64,000 nucleotides of DNA from Kaistia defluvii (GCF_026343955.1 NZ_JAPKNI010000006.1:1-64000), one strand, 5' to 3'. Positions 34,938 through 45,553 are shown, counted from the first letter of the stretch. Numbers and translations are program-made. Notes: a model not told the origin generated them from the sequence alone.

Positions 34938-36362
34938 TTACGTCGCCGTGCCGCCCACCGTGATCTGGTCGATGCGGATGGTCGGCTGGCCGACGCCGAC
35001 CGGCACGCCCTGGCCGCTCTTGCCGCAGGTGCCGATGCCGAGATCGAGCGCCATGTCGTTGCCGACCATCGAGACGCGCTTCATCGCATCCGGCCCGTTG
35101 CCGATCAGCATCGCACCCTTCACCGGCGCGCCGATCTTGCCATTCTCGATCCGGTAGCCCTCGGTGCAGGCGAAGACGAACTTGCCGCTCGTGATATCGA
35201 CCTGTCCGCCGCCGAACGACACCATGTAGAGGCCGTTCTGGACCGAACCGAGGATCTCGGCCGGATCGTCCCGGCCGCTCTTCATGATCGTGTTGGTCAT
35301 GCGCGGCATCGGCACATGGGCATAGGACTGCCGGCGGCCATTGCCGGTCGGCTGCATGCCCATCAGGCGGGCGTTCTGGCGGTCCTGCATGTAGCCGACC
35401 AGGATGCCATCCTCGATCAGTGTGGTGGCCTGGGTCGGCGTGCCTTCATCGTCGAAGGAAAGCGAGCCGCGCCGGTCCATGATCGAGCCGTCATCGATGA
35501 CGGTGACGCCCTTGGCGGCCACCTGCTGGCCCATCAGGCCGGAGAAGGCGCTTTCGCCGCGACGGTTGAAATCGCCCTCGAGGCCGTGGCCGACCGCTTC
35601 ATGCAGCATGACGCCTGGCCAGCCGGGGCCGAGCACGACGTCGAAGGTGCCGGCGGGGGCGGGGACGGCTTCGAGATTGACCAGCGCCTGGCGCAGCGCC
35701 TCGTCCACGGCATGGTGCCAGCGGTCGCTCGTCACGAACTGGCCGAAGCCCTCGCGCCCGCCCATGCCATAGGAGCCTTGCTCCTGCCGGTCGCCTTCGC
35801 CGGCGATGATCGAGACGCTGACCCGCACCATCGGGCGGATGTCGCGGCGATAGACGCCATCGGGACGCAAAATCTCGACGATCTGCCACGAGCCGGCCAG
35901 CGAAGCGCTCACCTGACGGACGCGCGGATCCTTCGCGCGGGCATAGGCGTCGATCGCTTCCAGCAGCTTCACCTTCTCGGCGAAGCTCGGGCTGCCGAGC
36001 GGGTTCTCGTCGGTATAGAGCACGCGGTTGGTGCCCTTGGGCGGTTCGGCCAGCGTGCCGGAATGGCCGCGCTTCACCGAAGCGACGGCGTCGCCGGCGC
36101 GGCGGATCGCGTCGAGCGAGACTTCGCCGGCATGCGCATAGCCTACCGCCTCGCCGGCCACGGCGCGCAGGCCGAAGCCCTGGCGGGTGTCGAAGCTCGC
36201 GCCCGAAAGGCGGCCATTGTCGAAGACGAGCCCCTCGGACTGGGCGTATTCGAGATAGAGCTCGCCATCATCCGCGCCGGAGAGCGCTTCGGCGACGACG
36301 CTGCGGGTTTCGTCACGGTCGAGGCCGGCGCGCGCGAGAATGGAAAGCTGTTCATCGGCCAT
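34938..36362 (-). CDS. tldD: TldD metalloprotease catalytic subunit
   Basis: A 474-residue TldD. The zinc-binding HEAVGHGLEGD motif (HExxxH, ~258-268) and the C-terminal GTCGKSGQG Cys ligand are intact. With PmbA (106-1449) it forms the TldD/E heterodimer that cleaves unfolded peptides through a narrow channel. ATG 36362 (MADEQLSILARAG). In many rhizobia tldD is next to coxB; here aroA and several small genes lie between. Confidence 0.95.
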   Translation of the reverse strand: MADEQLSILARAGLDRDETRSVVAEALSGADDGELYLEYAQSEGLVFDNGRLSGASFDTRQGFGLRAVAGEAVGYAHAGEVSLDAIRRAGDAVASVKRGHSGTLAEPPKGTNRVLYTDENPLGSPSFAEKVKLLEAIDAYARAKDPRVRQVSASLAGSWQIVEILRPDGVYRRDIRPMVRVSVSIIAGEGDRQEQGSYGMGGREGFGQFVTSDRWHHAVDEALRQALVNLEAVPAPAGTFDVVLGPGWPGVMLHEAVGHGLEGDFNRRGESAFSGLMGQQVAAKGVTVIDDGSIMDRRGSLSFDDEGTPTQATTLIEDGILVGYMQDRQNARLMGMQPTGNGRRQSYAHVPMPRMTNTIMKSGRDDPAEILGSVQNGLYMVSFGGGQVDITSGKFVFACTEGYRIENGKIGAPVKGAMLIGNGPDAMKRVSMVGNDMALDLGIGTCGKSGQGVPVGVGQPTIRIDQITVGGTAT

Positions 36363-36443
36363 GGGGAACTCCGGGCTCTTGTCTGAGCAGCAGAAATAGG
36401 GGATCGCACGCGCTTTCGCACCCCCTTGCCGACCTCCGCCTGT

Positions 36444-36800
36444 TCATTGCTGTCCGGCGAGCGCATCCATCGCCAGCGAGATCTCGGCCCGCAGCGCCGT
36501 GATCCGCGCCTCGTAGACTCTTCCCAGGCAGGCGGTGTCGCTGCCGCAGGCGGCTCGCAGCTTGAGGAAGTCCGTTGCGCCGTCGCGCCGCGCGGCATTG
36601 GCGCCCATCATCATCGGCACCTTGTTGTAGGCGAACCAGAGCGCCGCCATTTCGGTGTCGCGCTCGGAGAGTTCCGGATTGCTGCAGATCGCCAGCTCGT
36701 CGGGGGCGACGGCCTTGGCGCAGTTGAAGCTGGCGGCCTCCGCCGGAGCGGCTGCCGCGAGCCCGAAAATCGCCAGCACGATCAGAGAGGAAAGCTTCAT
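36444..36800 (-). CDS. LprI/YecT-like small secreted protein
   Basis: A 118-residue exported protein: signal peptide MKLSSLIVLAIFGLAAAAPAEA, then the lysozyme-inhibitor LprI N-terminal pattern SFNCAKAVAPDELAICSNPELSERDTEMAALW with paired Cys, and a second Cys pair (ACGSDTACLG). LprI of Mycobacterium inhibits lysozyme; for most homologues the role is unknown. ATG 36800 was chosen; the frame is open much further upstream inside aroA antisense, which is not coding. Confidence 0.85.
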   Translation of the reverse strand: MKLSSLIVLAIFGLAAAAPAEAASFNCAKAVAPDELAICSNPELSERDTEMAALWFAYNKVPMMMGANAARRDGATDFLKLRAACGSDTACLGRVYEARITALRAEISLAMDALAGQQ

Positions 36801-37004
36801 GACGATGGACCTTTGCTTGAGCGGGGGCAGCCTTATGGCATGCCCGGCATCTGTCGAGAACCAACCGCATGCCGTCCCCCATTGCGTTTCGCCCCCCGAA
36901 TGGCCCATACGCTGCGGCACGGAACAGGACGGGGGACCGCTGGCCGCGCGACGCACGGAAACGCGCCGCGCCGCGATCTCCAGGCGAGAAGGACAGGACG
37001 AATC

Positions 37005-38276
37005 ATGGCGACGGCATTCGGTCTCGACAAGCAGGCTTTGACGATTATCCCGGTGTCGGGGCCGCTCGAGGGCCGCGTCACGCCGCCGGGCTCCAAGTCG
37101 ATCACCAACCGGGCCCTGCTTCTGGCCGCGCTCGCCAAGGGCACCAGCCGCCTGACCGGTGCGCTCAAGAGCCTCGACACCAAGCTGATGGCCGGCGCCC
37201 TGCGCGCCATGGGTGTCACGGTCGAGGAGCCGGACGACACCACCTTCATCGTCACCAGCTCCGGCCGGCTCGCTCCGCCGGCCGAGCCGCTGTTCCTCGG
37301 CAATGCCGGCACGGCGATGCGCTTCCTTTCGGCCGCGGTGACCCTGGTCGATGGCACCGTCGTCGTCGATGGCGACGCGCATATGCGCAAGCGCCCCATC
37401 GGCCCGCTGGTCGAAGCGCTGCGCTCGCTCGGCATCGATGCCTCGGACGCCGGCGGCTATCCGCCGGTCACGGTGCAGGGCAACGGCACCTTCGGCTCCG
37501 GCCGGGTCGAGATCGATGGCGGCCTGTCGAGCCAGTATGTCTCGGCGCTGCTGATGGCGGCCGCCTTCGGCAACGGTCCGATCGAGGTGGCGCTGACCGG
37601 CAGCGAGATCGGCGCGCGCGGCTATGTCGATCTGACGATCGCCGCGATGCGCGCGTTCGGCGGAGAGGTCGAGCAGATCGACGCATCGAGTTGGCGCGTC
37701 CAGCCGACCGGCTACCAGGCAACCGATTTCGTCATCGAGCCGGACGCCTCGGCTGCCACCTATCTCTGGGCGGCGGAAGTCCTGACGGGCGGCCATATCG
37801 ATCTCGGCGTCCCGTCCGATGCCTTCACGCAGCCCGACGCCAAGGCGCGCGAGGTGATCGCCCAGTTCCCCAACCTGCCGGCCGTCATCGACGGCTCGCA
37901 GATGCAGGACGCGATCCCGACCATCGCCGTGCTCGCAGCCTTCAACAACACGCCCGTGCGCTTCGTCGGAATCGCCAATCTGCGCGTCAAGGAATGCGAC
38001 CGCGTCGCGGCGGTTGCGACCGAGCTCTCGCGCATCCGGCCCGGCCTCGGCACGGAGGAGGGCGACGACCTGATCGTCGCCTCCGATCCCTCGCTTGCCG
38101 GGCAGACGCTTCCCACGCGCATAGAAACCTATTCGGACCACCGCATCGCCATGAGCCTGGCGCTGGCCGGCCTCAAGATCGGCGGCATCACCATCCTCGA
38201 CCCCGGCTGCGTGGCGAAGACCTACCCGACCTACTGGGAAGCGCTGACCGGCCTTGGCGTGAAGATCGCCGACTGA
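37005..38276 (+). CDS. aroA: 3-phosphoshikimate 1-carboxyvinyltransferase (EPSP synthase)
   Basis: A 423-residue EPSP synthase adding enolpyruvate to shikimate 3-phosphate. Key motifs: PPGSKSITNRALLLAALA (~23-40), FLGNAGTAMRFLSAA (~95), MRKRPIGPLVEAL, GGLSSQYVSALLMAA, and ECDRVAAVATEL. The sequence is of the class I style (NAGTAMR) rather than the CP4-like class II form I would expect as the main copy in rhizobia. ATG 37005 follows AGGACG. The reading frame is open upstream, but family length fixes this start. Confidence 0.93.
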   Translation: MATAFGLDKQALTIIPVSGPLEGRVTPPGSKSITNRALLLAALAKGTSRLTGALKSLDTKLMAGALRAMGVTVEEPDDTTFIVTSSGRLAPPAEPLFLGNAGTAMRFLSAAVTLVDGTVVVDGDAHMRKRPIGPLVEALRSLGIDASDAGGYPPVTVQGNGTFGSGRVEIDGGLSSQYVSALLMAAAFGNGPIEVALTGSEIGARGYVDLTIAAMRAFGGEVEQIDASSWRVQPTGYQATDFVIEPDASAATYLWAAEVLTGGHIDLGVPSDAFTQPDAKAREVIAQFPNLPAVIDGSQMQDAIPTIAVLAAFNNTPVRFVGIANLRVKECDRVAAVATELSRIRPGLGTEEGDDLIVASDPSLAGQTLPTRIETYSDHRIAMSLALAGLKIGGITILDPGCVAKTYPTYWEALTGLGVKIAD

Positions 38277-38713
38277 GATCGTCGTAACGCCCGGGGGGGC
38301 CTACTTCACCTCACCCTGATGAGACCTTTGCGCAACGTCGAAAGGCAGTTCTGCATCCTGCGGGCAGCCTCTGCGCAAGCCTGACCACCACTTGCTGCAA
38401 ACCGCACGACCATCATCCTGAGGTGTCCGGCGCAGCCGGGCCTCGAAGGAGGGTCCAGATGGCTCCTTGCGTGCATCCGTCTGGCCCGGGCAGCAAGCCG
38501 TATGATCCGGCGCTCGCGGGGGAGGTTCCGGAATTTCGCTGGACCCTCCTTCGAGGCTTCGCTCACGCGAAGCACCTGAGGATGATGGGGAGCGGCGAAC
38601 GGTGGATTGGAGGTTCGCGGGCGATGTTATGCAAAGGCTTCCTCAGGCAGAGGTGAGGGGCCGGGTTTGCCCGGATAGATCCGCTCCGGCATTCGCCTTG
38701 GCCGAATCTCGCC
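38277..38713. other. intergenic region with large palindrome
   Basis: 437 bases without a supported gene between convergent aroA and the PPOX-type gene. Its main content is the inverted repeat at 38411-38587. Confidence 0.6.
38411..38587. repeat. 177-base imperfect palindrome (REP/BIME-like)
   Basis: The left side is CATCATCCTGAGGTG and CCTCGAAGGAGGGTCCAG. The right side is its inverse: CTGGACCCTCCTTCGAGG (18/18 match) and CACCTGAGGATGATG (one mismatch). Each arm carries its own small hairpin, and about 80 bases separate them. A single related unit occurs at 21149-21197. Confidence 0.8.
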
Positions 38714-39325
38714 TCAATAAAGCGCCTTGGCGTAGCGGGCGAGCATGTCGGCCTGGGTCTCGGGCGGCTCGCTAGAGCGGGTGTGATCCCGAAGCATCTC
38801 GCCCATCGTGGGCAGGAGGCTGCGGTCGATCCTGCTTTCGTCGGCCCAGAGGTTCGAGCGCATCAGCGCCTTGCCGCATTGCAGATAGGCTTCGCGCACG
38901 GTGACGACCATGACGGTGGCCGGCAGCTTGCCGTCCGCCATGTGCGCGGCCCGCAGCGCCTCGTCGTCGTCGATCACCGCCGTGCCGTTGACGCGCAGCG
39001 TCTCGTCGACGCCGGGGATCAGGAACAGCAGGCCGATGCCGGGCCGCTCGACCAGATTGGCGAGCGAGTCGATGCGGTTGTTGCCGGGGCGGTCGGGGAT
39101 GACGAGCGTGTTGTCGTCCAGCACGCTCACGAAGCCGGGGTGATCACCGCGCGGCGTCGCGTCGCCAAAGCCGTCCGCGCCCTGGGTGGCGAGAACAAGG
39201 AAGGGCGACAGCGCGATGAACGACCGGCAATGCCGGTCGAGCCCGTCGAGTTGCTTGGCGACGGATCGCCCCTTCGGCGCGCCATAGATGGCGCGCAGCG
39301 ATTCGAGCGATTCAATCCGGGCCAT
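38714..39325 (-). CDS. PPOX-type FMN-binding protein (MSMEG_1061-like)
   Basis: A 203-residue split-barrel flavin-binding protein. It resembles the pyridoxamine-phosphate-oxidase-like subgroup with FLVLATQGADGFGDATPRGD, VIPDRPGNNRIDSLANL, and VREAYLQCGKALMRSNLW. Related proteins use FMN or F420; the role is unknown. It is distinct from pdxH. ATG 39325 (MARIESLESLRAIYG). Confidence 0.85.
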   Translation of the reverse strand: MARIESLESLRAIYGAPKGRSVAKQLDGLDRHCRSFIALSPFLVLATQGADGFGDATPRGDHPGFVSVLDDNTLVIPDRPGNNRIDSLANLVERPGIGLLFLIPGVDETLRVNGTAVIDDDEALRAAHMADGKLPATVMVVTVREAYLQCGKALMRSNLWADESRIDRSLLPTMGEMLRDHTRSSEPPETQADMLARYAKALY

Positions 39326-39342
39326 GTCGCACTCTCAGCGTC

Positions 39343-39882
39343 CTAGGGCAGGGCGTCGAACCCCGGACCGAAGCCGGTCAGCGAGATCGGGATGCCGATA
39401 CCTTCTTCCGGTGTCTGGAAGATGACGAAGGTCGCCGTCTTGCCATTGCGCAGCTTGCCGATCAGGTCGTCGTCGAGGATCACCTCGGCGAGGCAGCCAT
39501 CCGGCAGGCAGCGCACGAAGCCGGCGCGTCCCATCTCGTTCTGATCGATCTTGAGGCCGAGGCCCGAGGGGAGCAGCACGCCCAGCGGCGCCAACACCCG
39601 CATGACCTTCGACTTCTTGTCCGCCGTCTTCAGGACGATGACGGAGAGGCCGACATTGTCGCGGTCCTCCGCCGTCACGAACTGCATCATCGAGCAGACT
39701 TCGCCCTGCGCGCCCGGGGGCTTGTCGCAACGCGTCTCCCAATCGCCATGCATGCCCTTGGAGACGCCCTGCGCGGACGCCGAAACGGGCATGGCAGCGG
39801 CCAGAGCGGCGACCGCCAGCGCGTTTAGAACGATTCGCATCGGCCGAATTGCGCCAAGACGCACAGTCGGAAATACCTTCAC
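39343..39882 (-). CDS. invasion-associated locus B (IalB) family protein
   Basis: A 179-residue exported protein of the IalB family: signal sequence with hydrophobic core LNALAVAALAAAMPVSASA, then GDWETRCDKPPG, CSMMQFV, the Cys pair CLPDGC, and FVIFQTPEEGIGIPISL. IalB of Bartonella aids entry into red cells; rhizobial homologues have unknown periplasmic roles. GTG 39882 is preferred because AGGAGA lies 8 bases before it; the inner ATG at 39840 has no ribosome site but would also leave a usable signal peptide. Confidence 0.87.
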   Translation of the reverse strand: MKVFPTVRLGAIRPMRIVLNALAVAALAAAMPVSASAQGVSKGMHGDWETRCDKPPGAQGEVCSMMQFVTAEDRDNVGLSVIVLKTADKKSKVMRVLAPLGVLLPSGLGLKIDQNEMGRAGFVRCLPDGCLAEVILDDDLIGKLRNGKTATFVIFQTPEEGIGIPISLTGFGPGFDALP

Positions 39883-40187
39883 CTGAGCGATCTCCTCGAT
39901 TCTCACAATTGTCGTACATCCATGCACGACGATGCTCGCCGCAGTAACCCTCGCGGGGCGCTTCGGCGAGCGCGATTTGCCGCATCTCATCTCACGATCC
40001 CCCGTTGCTAGGCAAAGGGGCATGTGGTTTGTCTCGGTCGATATTCGGCCGAATCCGAACTCTCCGCATGGCAGAAAACGCCTTCGGCCTATAGTGTTGT
40101 GGAAAATGGCGCAACGGAGGCCGTTTTTCGAGCTTCGTTGCGCTGATCGGCTTCGATGCCGTTAAGGCATGGACAGGGAGTGTACAC
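39883..40187. other. ialB/coxB divergent promoter region
   Basis: About 305 bases between divergent genes. It should contain the promoter of the cox operon; no boxes or operators were identified with confidence. Confidence 0.4.
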
Positions 40188-41123
40188 GTGACGAAGGCGA
40201 TCACGCGTCTCGGATCATTTTTGGCGCTCGGCGGAGCGTCTGCGGCGGTACTGAGTGGGCTGACGGGTGTGGCGCAGGCCGCCCAGCCGACCCCTTGGGC
40301 AATGTGGATGCAGACGCCGGCCTCGCCGATCATGGATATGATCGAGCGGTTTAATCTTGGCATCACGATCGCCATGGCGGTTGTCGTGCTCGTCGTTCTG
40401 GCGCTGCTTGTCTATGTGGTCGTCCGCTTCAACGCGAAGGCGAACCCGGTGCCGTCGCGCACCTCGCACAACACGATGATCGAGGTGGTCTGGACGCTTG
40501 CCCCGATCCTGATCCTGATCGGCATCTCGGTCCCGTCCTTCTCGCTGCTGTTCGCGCAGGAAGATCCGGCCCGTGTCGTGCGGGACTATGATCCCGCCAA
40601 GACGTTGACCATCAAGGCGACCGGCCTGCAGTGGTACTGGAACTACGAGTATCCGGACAATGAAGGCGTCGCCTTCGATTCCACCATGCTCGAGGACAAG
40701 GATCGTACCGATCCGGTCAACCAGCCGCGCCTGCTCGCCGTCGACAACGACATGGTCGTGCCGGTCGGCACCGTCGTCCGCCTCCAGGTGATCGGCGCCG
40801 ACGTGATCCATTCATTCGCGCTGCCGGCCTTCGGCCTGAAGCTCGACGCCGTGCCCGGCCGTCTCAACGAGACCTGGTTCCTCGCCGAGCGCGAGGGCGT
40901 GTATTACGGCCAGTGCTCCGAGCTTTGCGGCACCAACCACGCCTTCATGCCGATTGCCATCCGCGTCGTGAAGCCGGAACAGTTCAACGCCTGGGTCGCC
41001 CAGGCCAAGGACGACCTGCCCGGCGCCTACAAGACGCTGGCGGAGGCGCTCGCTTCGGACAAGGTTGCCAAGGCCGATGGTGCCAAGGCCTCGGAAACCG
41101 CCGTCGAGGTGGCTGCCCGCTAA
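40188..41123 (+). CDS. coxB: cytochrome c oxidase subunit II
   Basis: A 311-residue subunit II of an aa3-type oxidase. A signal sequence is followed by two membrane helices (~58-80 and ~98-120) and the periplasmic cupredoxin domain. CuA ligands are complete: HSFALPAFG and the CSELCGTNHAFM loop (Cys, Glu, Cys, His, Met). The aromatic patch is GLQWYWNYEYPD. The start is GTG 40188 with AGGGAG upstream. No heme c domain is fused. First gene of the oxidase operon. Confidence 0.97.
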   Translation: MTKAITRLGSFLALGGASAAVLSGLTGVAQAAQPTPWAMWMQTPASPIMDMIERFNLGITIAMAVVVLVVLALLVYVVVRFNAKANPVPSRTSHNTMIEVVWTLAPILILIGISVPSFSLLFAQEDPARVVRDYDPAKTLTIKATGLQWYWNYEYPDNEGVAFDSTMLEDKDRTDPVNQPRLLAVDNDMVVPVGTVVRLQVIGADVIHSFALPAFGLKLDAVPGRLNETWFLAEREGVYYGQCSELCGTNHAFMPIAIRVVKPEQFNAWVAQAKDDLPGAYKTLAEALASDKVAKADGAKASETAVEVAAR

Positions 41124-42833
<1,710 letters not shown>

Positions 42834-42845
42834 GCGCAACGATCA

Positions 42846-42877
42846 GGGGCCGGGATGCGTCCCGGCCCTCCTTTTTT
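42846..42877 (+). terminator. terminator-like hairpin between coxA and ctaB
   Basis: GGGCCGGGA-TGCG-TCCCGGCCC followed by TCC and six T. This is a strong intrinsic terminator shape inside the oxidase operon, 13 bases after coxA, and probably lowers transcription of the assembly genes relative to coxBA. Confidence 0.85.
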
Positions 42878-42894
42878 GAGTAGTTAGAACCACC

Positions 42895-43827
42895 ATGTCT
42901 GACGTGCCCTTGAACCGGATCGACACCGTGGCCGGCAATCTCGCTAGCCCATCCGACTACCTCGCGCTGCTGAAGCCGCGTGTTATGTCGCTGGTCGTCT
43001 TCACGGCGCTGGTCGGCATGGTGATGGCGCCGGGCGGCATCCACCCGGTGCTGGGCTTCACGGCGCTGCTCTGCATCGCCATCGGCGCCGGCGCTTCCGG
43101 CGCGCTGAACATGTGGTACGACGCCGACATCGACCGCGTGATGAAGCGCACGCAGTCGCGCCCGATCCCGAAGGGCACGATCACCGAGGGCGAGGCGCTG
43201 GCGTTCGGCCTGACGCTTTCCGGCTTTTCGGTCGCGCTGCTGGCGCTCTTCGTCAACGTGGTCGCCGGCGCGCTGCTCGCCTTCACCATCTTCTTCTATG
43301 TCGTCGTCTACTCGATGTGGCTGAAGCGCTCGACGCAGCAGAACATCGTCATCGGCGGCGCCGCCGGCGCCTTCCCGCCGATCGTCGGCTGGGCTGCCGT
43401 CACCGGCAGCGTCAGCTATGAGAGCATCATCCTCTTCCTGATCATCTTCATGTGGACGCCGCCCCATTTCTGGGCGCTGGCGCTGTTCAAGTCGGATGAT
43501 TACAAGCGCGCCGGCATCCCGATGATGCCGGTCGTCTCCGGCATGGCCGAGACCCGCAAGCAGATCCTGATCTATTCGATCCTGCTGGCGCCGATCGGCG
43601 TGCTGCCGGCCATATTGGGCTTTGCCTCCTTCGCCTATGGCGTAGCCGCCACGGCCCTCGGCCTCGGTTTCGTCATCCTGGCCGTGCGGGTCTACCGCAT
43701 GACCGACGACGACAAGGCGATGCTGCCGGCCAAGCGCCTGTTCGGTTTCTCGATCCTCTACCTGTTCCTGCTCTTCGCCATGCTGCTCATCGAACGCTGC
43801 CTTGGCCTGCTGGGGTTCGTCGCATGA
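42895..43827 (+). CDS. ctaB: protoheme IX farnesyltransferase (heme O synthase)
   Basis: A 310-residue UbiA-family prenyltransferase making heme O from heme B and farnesyl diphosphate for the oxidase. The prenyl-diphosphate site is [15 protein letters not shown] with SRPIPKG; the second Asp motif is [19 protein letters not shown]. About eight membrane helices. ATG 42895. Its stop overlaps the next small gene by 4 bases (ATGA). Confidence 0.96.
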   Translation: MSDVPLNRIDTVAGNLASPSDYLALLKPRVMSLVVFTALVGMVMAPGGIHPVLGFTALLCIAIGAGASGALNMWYDADIDRVMKRTQSRPIPKGTITEGEALAFGLTLSGFSVALLALFVNVVAGALLAFTIFFYVVVYSMWLKRSTQQNIVIGGAAGAFPPIVGWAAVTGSVSYESIILFLIIFMWTPPHFWALALFKSDDYKRAGIPMMPVVSGMAETRKQILIYSILLAPIGVLPAILGFASFAYGVAATALGLGFVILAVRVYRMTDDDKAMLPAKRLFGFSILYLFLLFAMLLIERCLGLLGFVA

Positions 43828-44000
43828 AGGATATCGCCATGAACGAAGAAGACGGCATCCGTCTCACCGATGAGCAGAAGCGTCGTCAGCGCGCCCGCTC
43901 GATCGCCATTGCCGCGGTTCTGTTCGGCCTGGTCGCGCTGTTCTACTTCGTCACCATCGTCAAGATGGGACCCGGCGCTGTTCTCAACCGGCCATTGTGA
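43824..44000 (+). CDS. coxF: CoxF-type small membrane protein
   Basis: A 58-residue protein with one membrane helix: an acidic/basic cytoplasmic N terminus ([19 protein letters not shown]), helix [21 protein letters not shown], and the tail [15 protein letters not shown] 43824 overlaps the ctaB stop. A small protein of this type is regularly found between ctaB and ctaG in rhizobial cox operons and is annotated CoxF; its exact assembly role is not known. Confidence 0.88.
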   Translation: MKDIAMNEEDGIRLTDEQKRRQRARSIAIAAVLFGLVALFYFVTIVKMGPGAVLNRPL

Positions 44001-44009
44001 GGGTCTGAC

Positions 44010-44603
44010 ATGAGCACCAAGCCGCGGGGGCGGTCCTACGGTTTGACGGCGGCCGCCTGTGGCGTGTTCGGCCTGGCCATGCTTGGCGCCGCCTTCGCGG
44101 CCGTGCCGCTCTACAGCATGTTCTGCCAACTGACCGGATATGGCGGCACGCCCGTGCGCGCCGATTCCGCCCCGAAGAAGGCGCTCGACCGTACCGTCAC
44201 GGTGCGCTTCGACGGCAATGTGGCGAACGGCATCGGCTGGGCGTTCCGGCCGGAGCAGCGCCAGGTCAAGGTCAAGGTCGGTGAGATCAGCGAGGTGAAG
44301 TTCTTCGCCGAGAACCGAACCGACCGGACGTCGACAGGCACGGCCGCGTTCAACGTCACGCCGGATATCACCGGGCAGTATTTCAACAAGATCGCCTGTT
44401 TCTGCTTCACGTCGCAGACGCTGAAGCCGGGCGAGAAGGTTGAGATGCCGGTCACCTTCTTCATCGATCCTGCGATCGTCGACAACTACCAGACGCGCAA
44501 CATCGACACGATCACGTTGTCCTACACCTTCTTCCCGAGTTCCGAGCAGACCCCGGCGCCCGTCGCCGCGATCCCTGCGAAGGAAGCGGGAAAGTCGCTT
44601 TGA
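44010..44603 (+). CDS. ctaG: cytochrome c oxidase assembly protein CtaG (Cox11)
   Basis: A 197-residue Cox11-type CuB chaperone. One N-terminal helix (~12-34, ending VPLYSMFCQLTGYGGT), then a periplasmic beta domain with the copper-binding CFCF motif in NKIACFCFTSQTLKPGE (~128-144) and MPVTFFIDP. It delivers copper to the CuB site of CoxA, complementary to SCO and PCuAC for CuA. ATG 44010; 9 bases after coxF. Confidence 0.96.
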   Translation: MSTKPRGRSYGLTAAACGVFGLAMLGAAFAAVPLYSMFCQLTGYGGTPVRADSAPKKALDRTVTVRFDGNVANGIGWAFRPEQRQVKVKVGEISEVKFFAENRTDRTSTGTAAFNVTPDITGQYFNKIACFCFTSQTLKPGEKVEMPVTFFIDPAIVDNYQTRNIDTITLSYTFFPSSEQTPAPVAAIPAKEAGKSL

Positions 44604-44624
44604 GAAAGACCGGGGAGCATCTCC

Positions 44625-45464
44625 ATGGCTGAGGCCCACGCCAAGCACCACGACTATCACCTCGTCAATCCGAGCCCCTGGCCATTTGTGGCCTCGGCAG
44701 GCGCGTTTGCGCTGGCGCTCGGCGGCATCACCTACATGCATGGCGGGTCCATGCTTTGGCTGATCCCCGGCACGCTGATGGTCCTCTACACGATGTACGC
44801 CTGGTGGGCCGACGTCATCCATGAGGGCCAGGAAGGCCATCACACGCGCGTCGTGCAGCTGCACCTGCGCTATGGCATGATCCTGTTCATCGCCTCGGAA
44901 GTGATGTTCTTCGTCGCCTGGTTCTGGGCCTTCTTCGACGCCAGCCTGTTCGCCAGCGAAGCGCAGAATGTTGGCCGCTATGCCTTCACCGGTGGCCATT
45001 GGCCGCCGAAGGGCATCGAGGTGTTCGATCCCTGGCACCTGCCGCTGCTGAACACGCTGATCCTGCTGACCTCCGGCACGACGCTGACCTGGGCGCATCA
45101 CGCCCTGCTGCACAATGACCGCGAAGGCCTGAAGTGGGGCCTGATCTGCACCGTCGTGCTCGGCCTTATCTTCTCCTGCGTCCAGGCCTACGAGTATAGC
45201 CATGCGGCATTCTCGTTCGGCGGCAACATCTATGGCGCCACCTTCTTCATGGCGACGGGCTTCCACGGCTTCCACGTCATCATCGGTACGATCTTCCTGA
45301 TCGTCTGCCTGCTGCGTGCGCTCGCCGGCCAGTTCACGCCGAAGGAGCATTTCGGCATGGAGGCGGCTGCCTGGTACTGGCACTTCGTCGACGTCGTCTG
45401 GCTGTTCCTGTTCTTCACGATCTATGTGTGGGGCGGCTGGGGCGCGCCGATGCACGGCGCCTGA
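44625..45464 (+). CDS. coxC: cytochrome c oxidase subunit III
   Basis: A 279-residue seven-helix subunit III. Recognisable segments: the N-terminal KHHDYHLVNPSPWP, RYGMILFIASEVMFFVAWFWAFF, the GTTLTWAHHALL helix, and the C-terminal WYWHFVDVVWLFLFFTIYVWG. It stabilises proton uptake by subunit I. ATG 44625 with GGGGAGC upstream. Confidence 0.97.
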   Translation: MAEAHAKHHDYHLVNPSPWPFVASAGAFALALGGITYMHGGSMLWLIPGTLMVLYTMYAWWADVIHEGQEGHHTRVVQLHLRYGMILFIASEVMFFVAWFWAFFDASLFASEAQNVGRYAFTGGHWPPKGIEVFDPWHLPLLNTLILLTSGTTLTWAHHALLHNDREGLKWGLICTVVLGLIFSCVQAYEYSHAAFSFGGNIYGATFFMATGFHGFHVIIGTIFLIVCLLRALAGQFTPKEHFGMEAAAWYWHFVDVVWLFLFFTIYVWGGWGAPMHGA

Positions 45465-45475
45465 TAACAGACATG

Positions 45476-45498
45476 ACGGGCGGCCTCGGGCCGCCCGT
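45476..45498 (+). terminator. terminator after coxC
   Basis: ACGGGCGGCC-TCG-GGCCGCCCGT followed by TTCCTTTG. A strong 10-bp stem between coxC and the DUF983 gene; the T-run is imperfect. Confidence 0.7.
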
Positions 45499-45553
45499 TT
45501 CCTTTGCGGCGCGTCGACCCCGATCGCGCCGCCCGTCAATCCAGGAGTCGCTC

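Noticed and set aside
36444-38141. 565-residue minus-strand frame spanning aroA
   Set aside because: Only its last 118 residues, starting at 36800 with a signal peptide, are real; the rest is aroA antisense.
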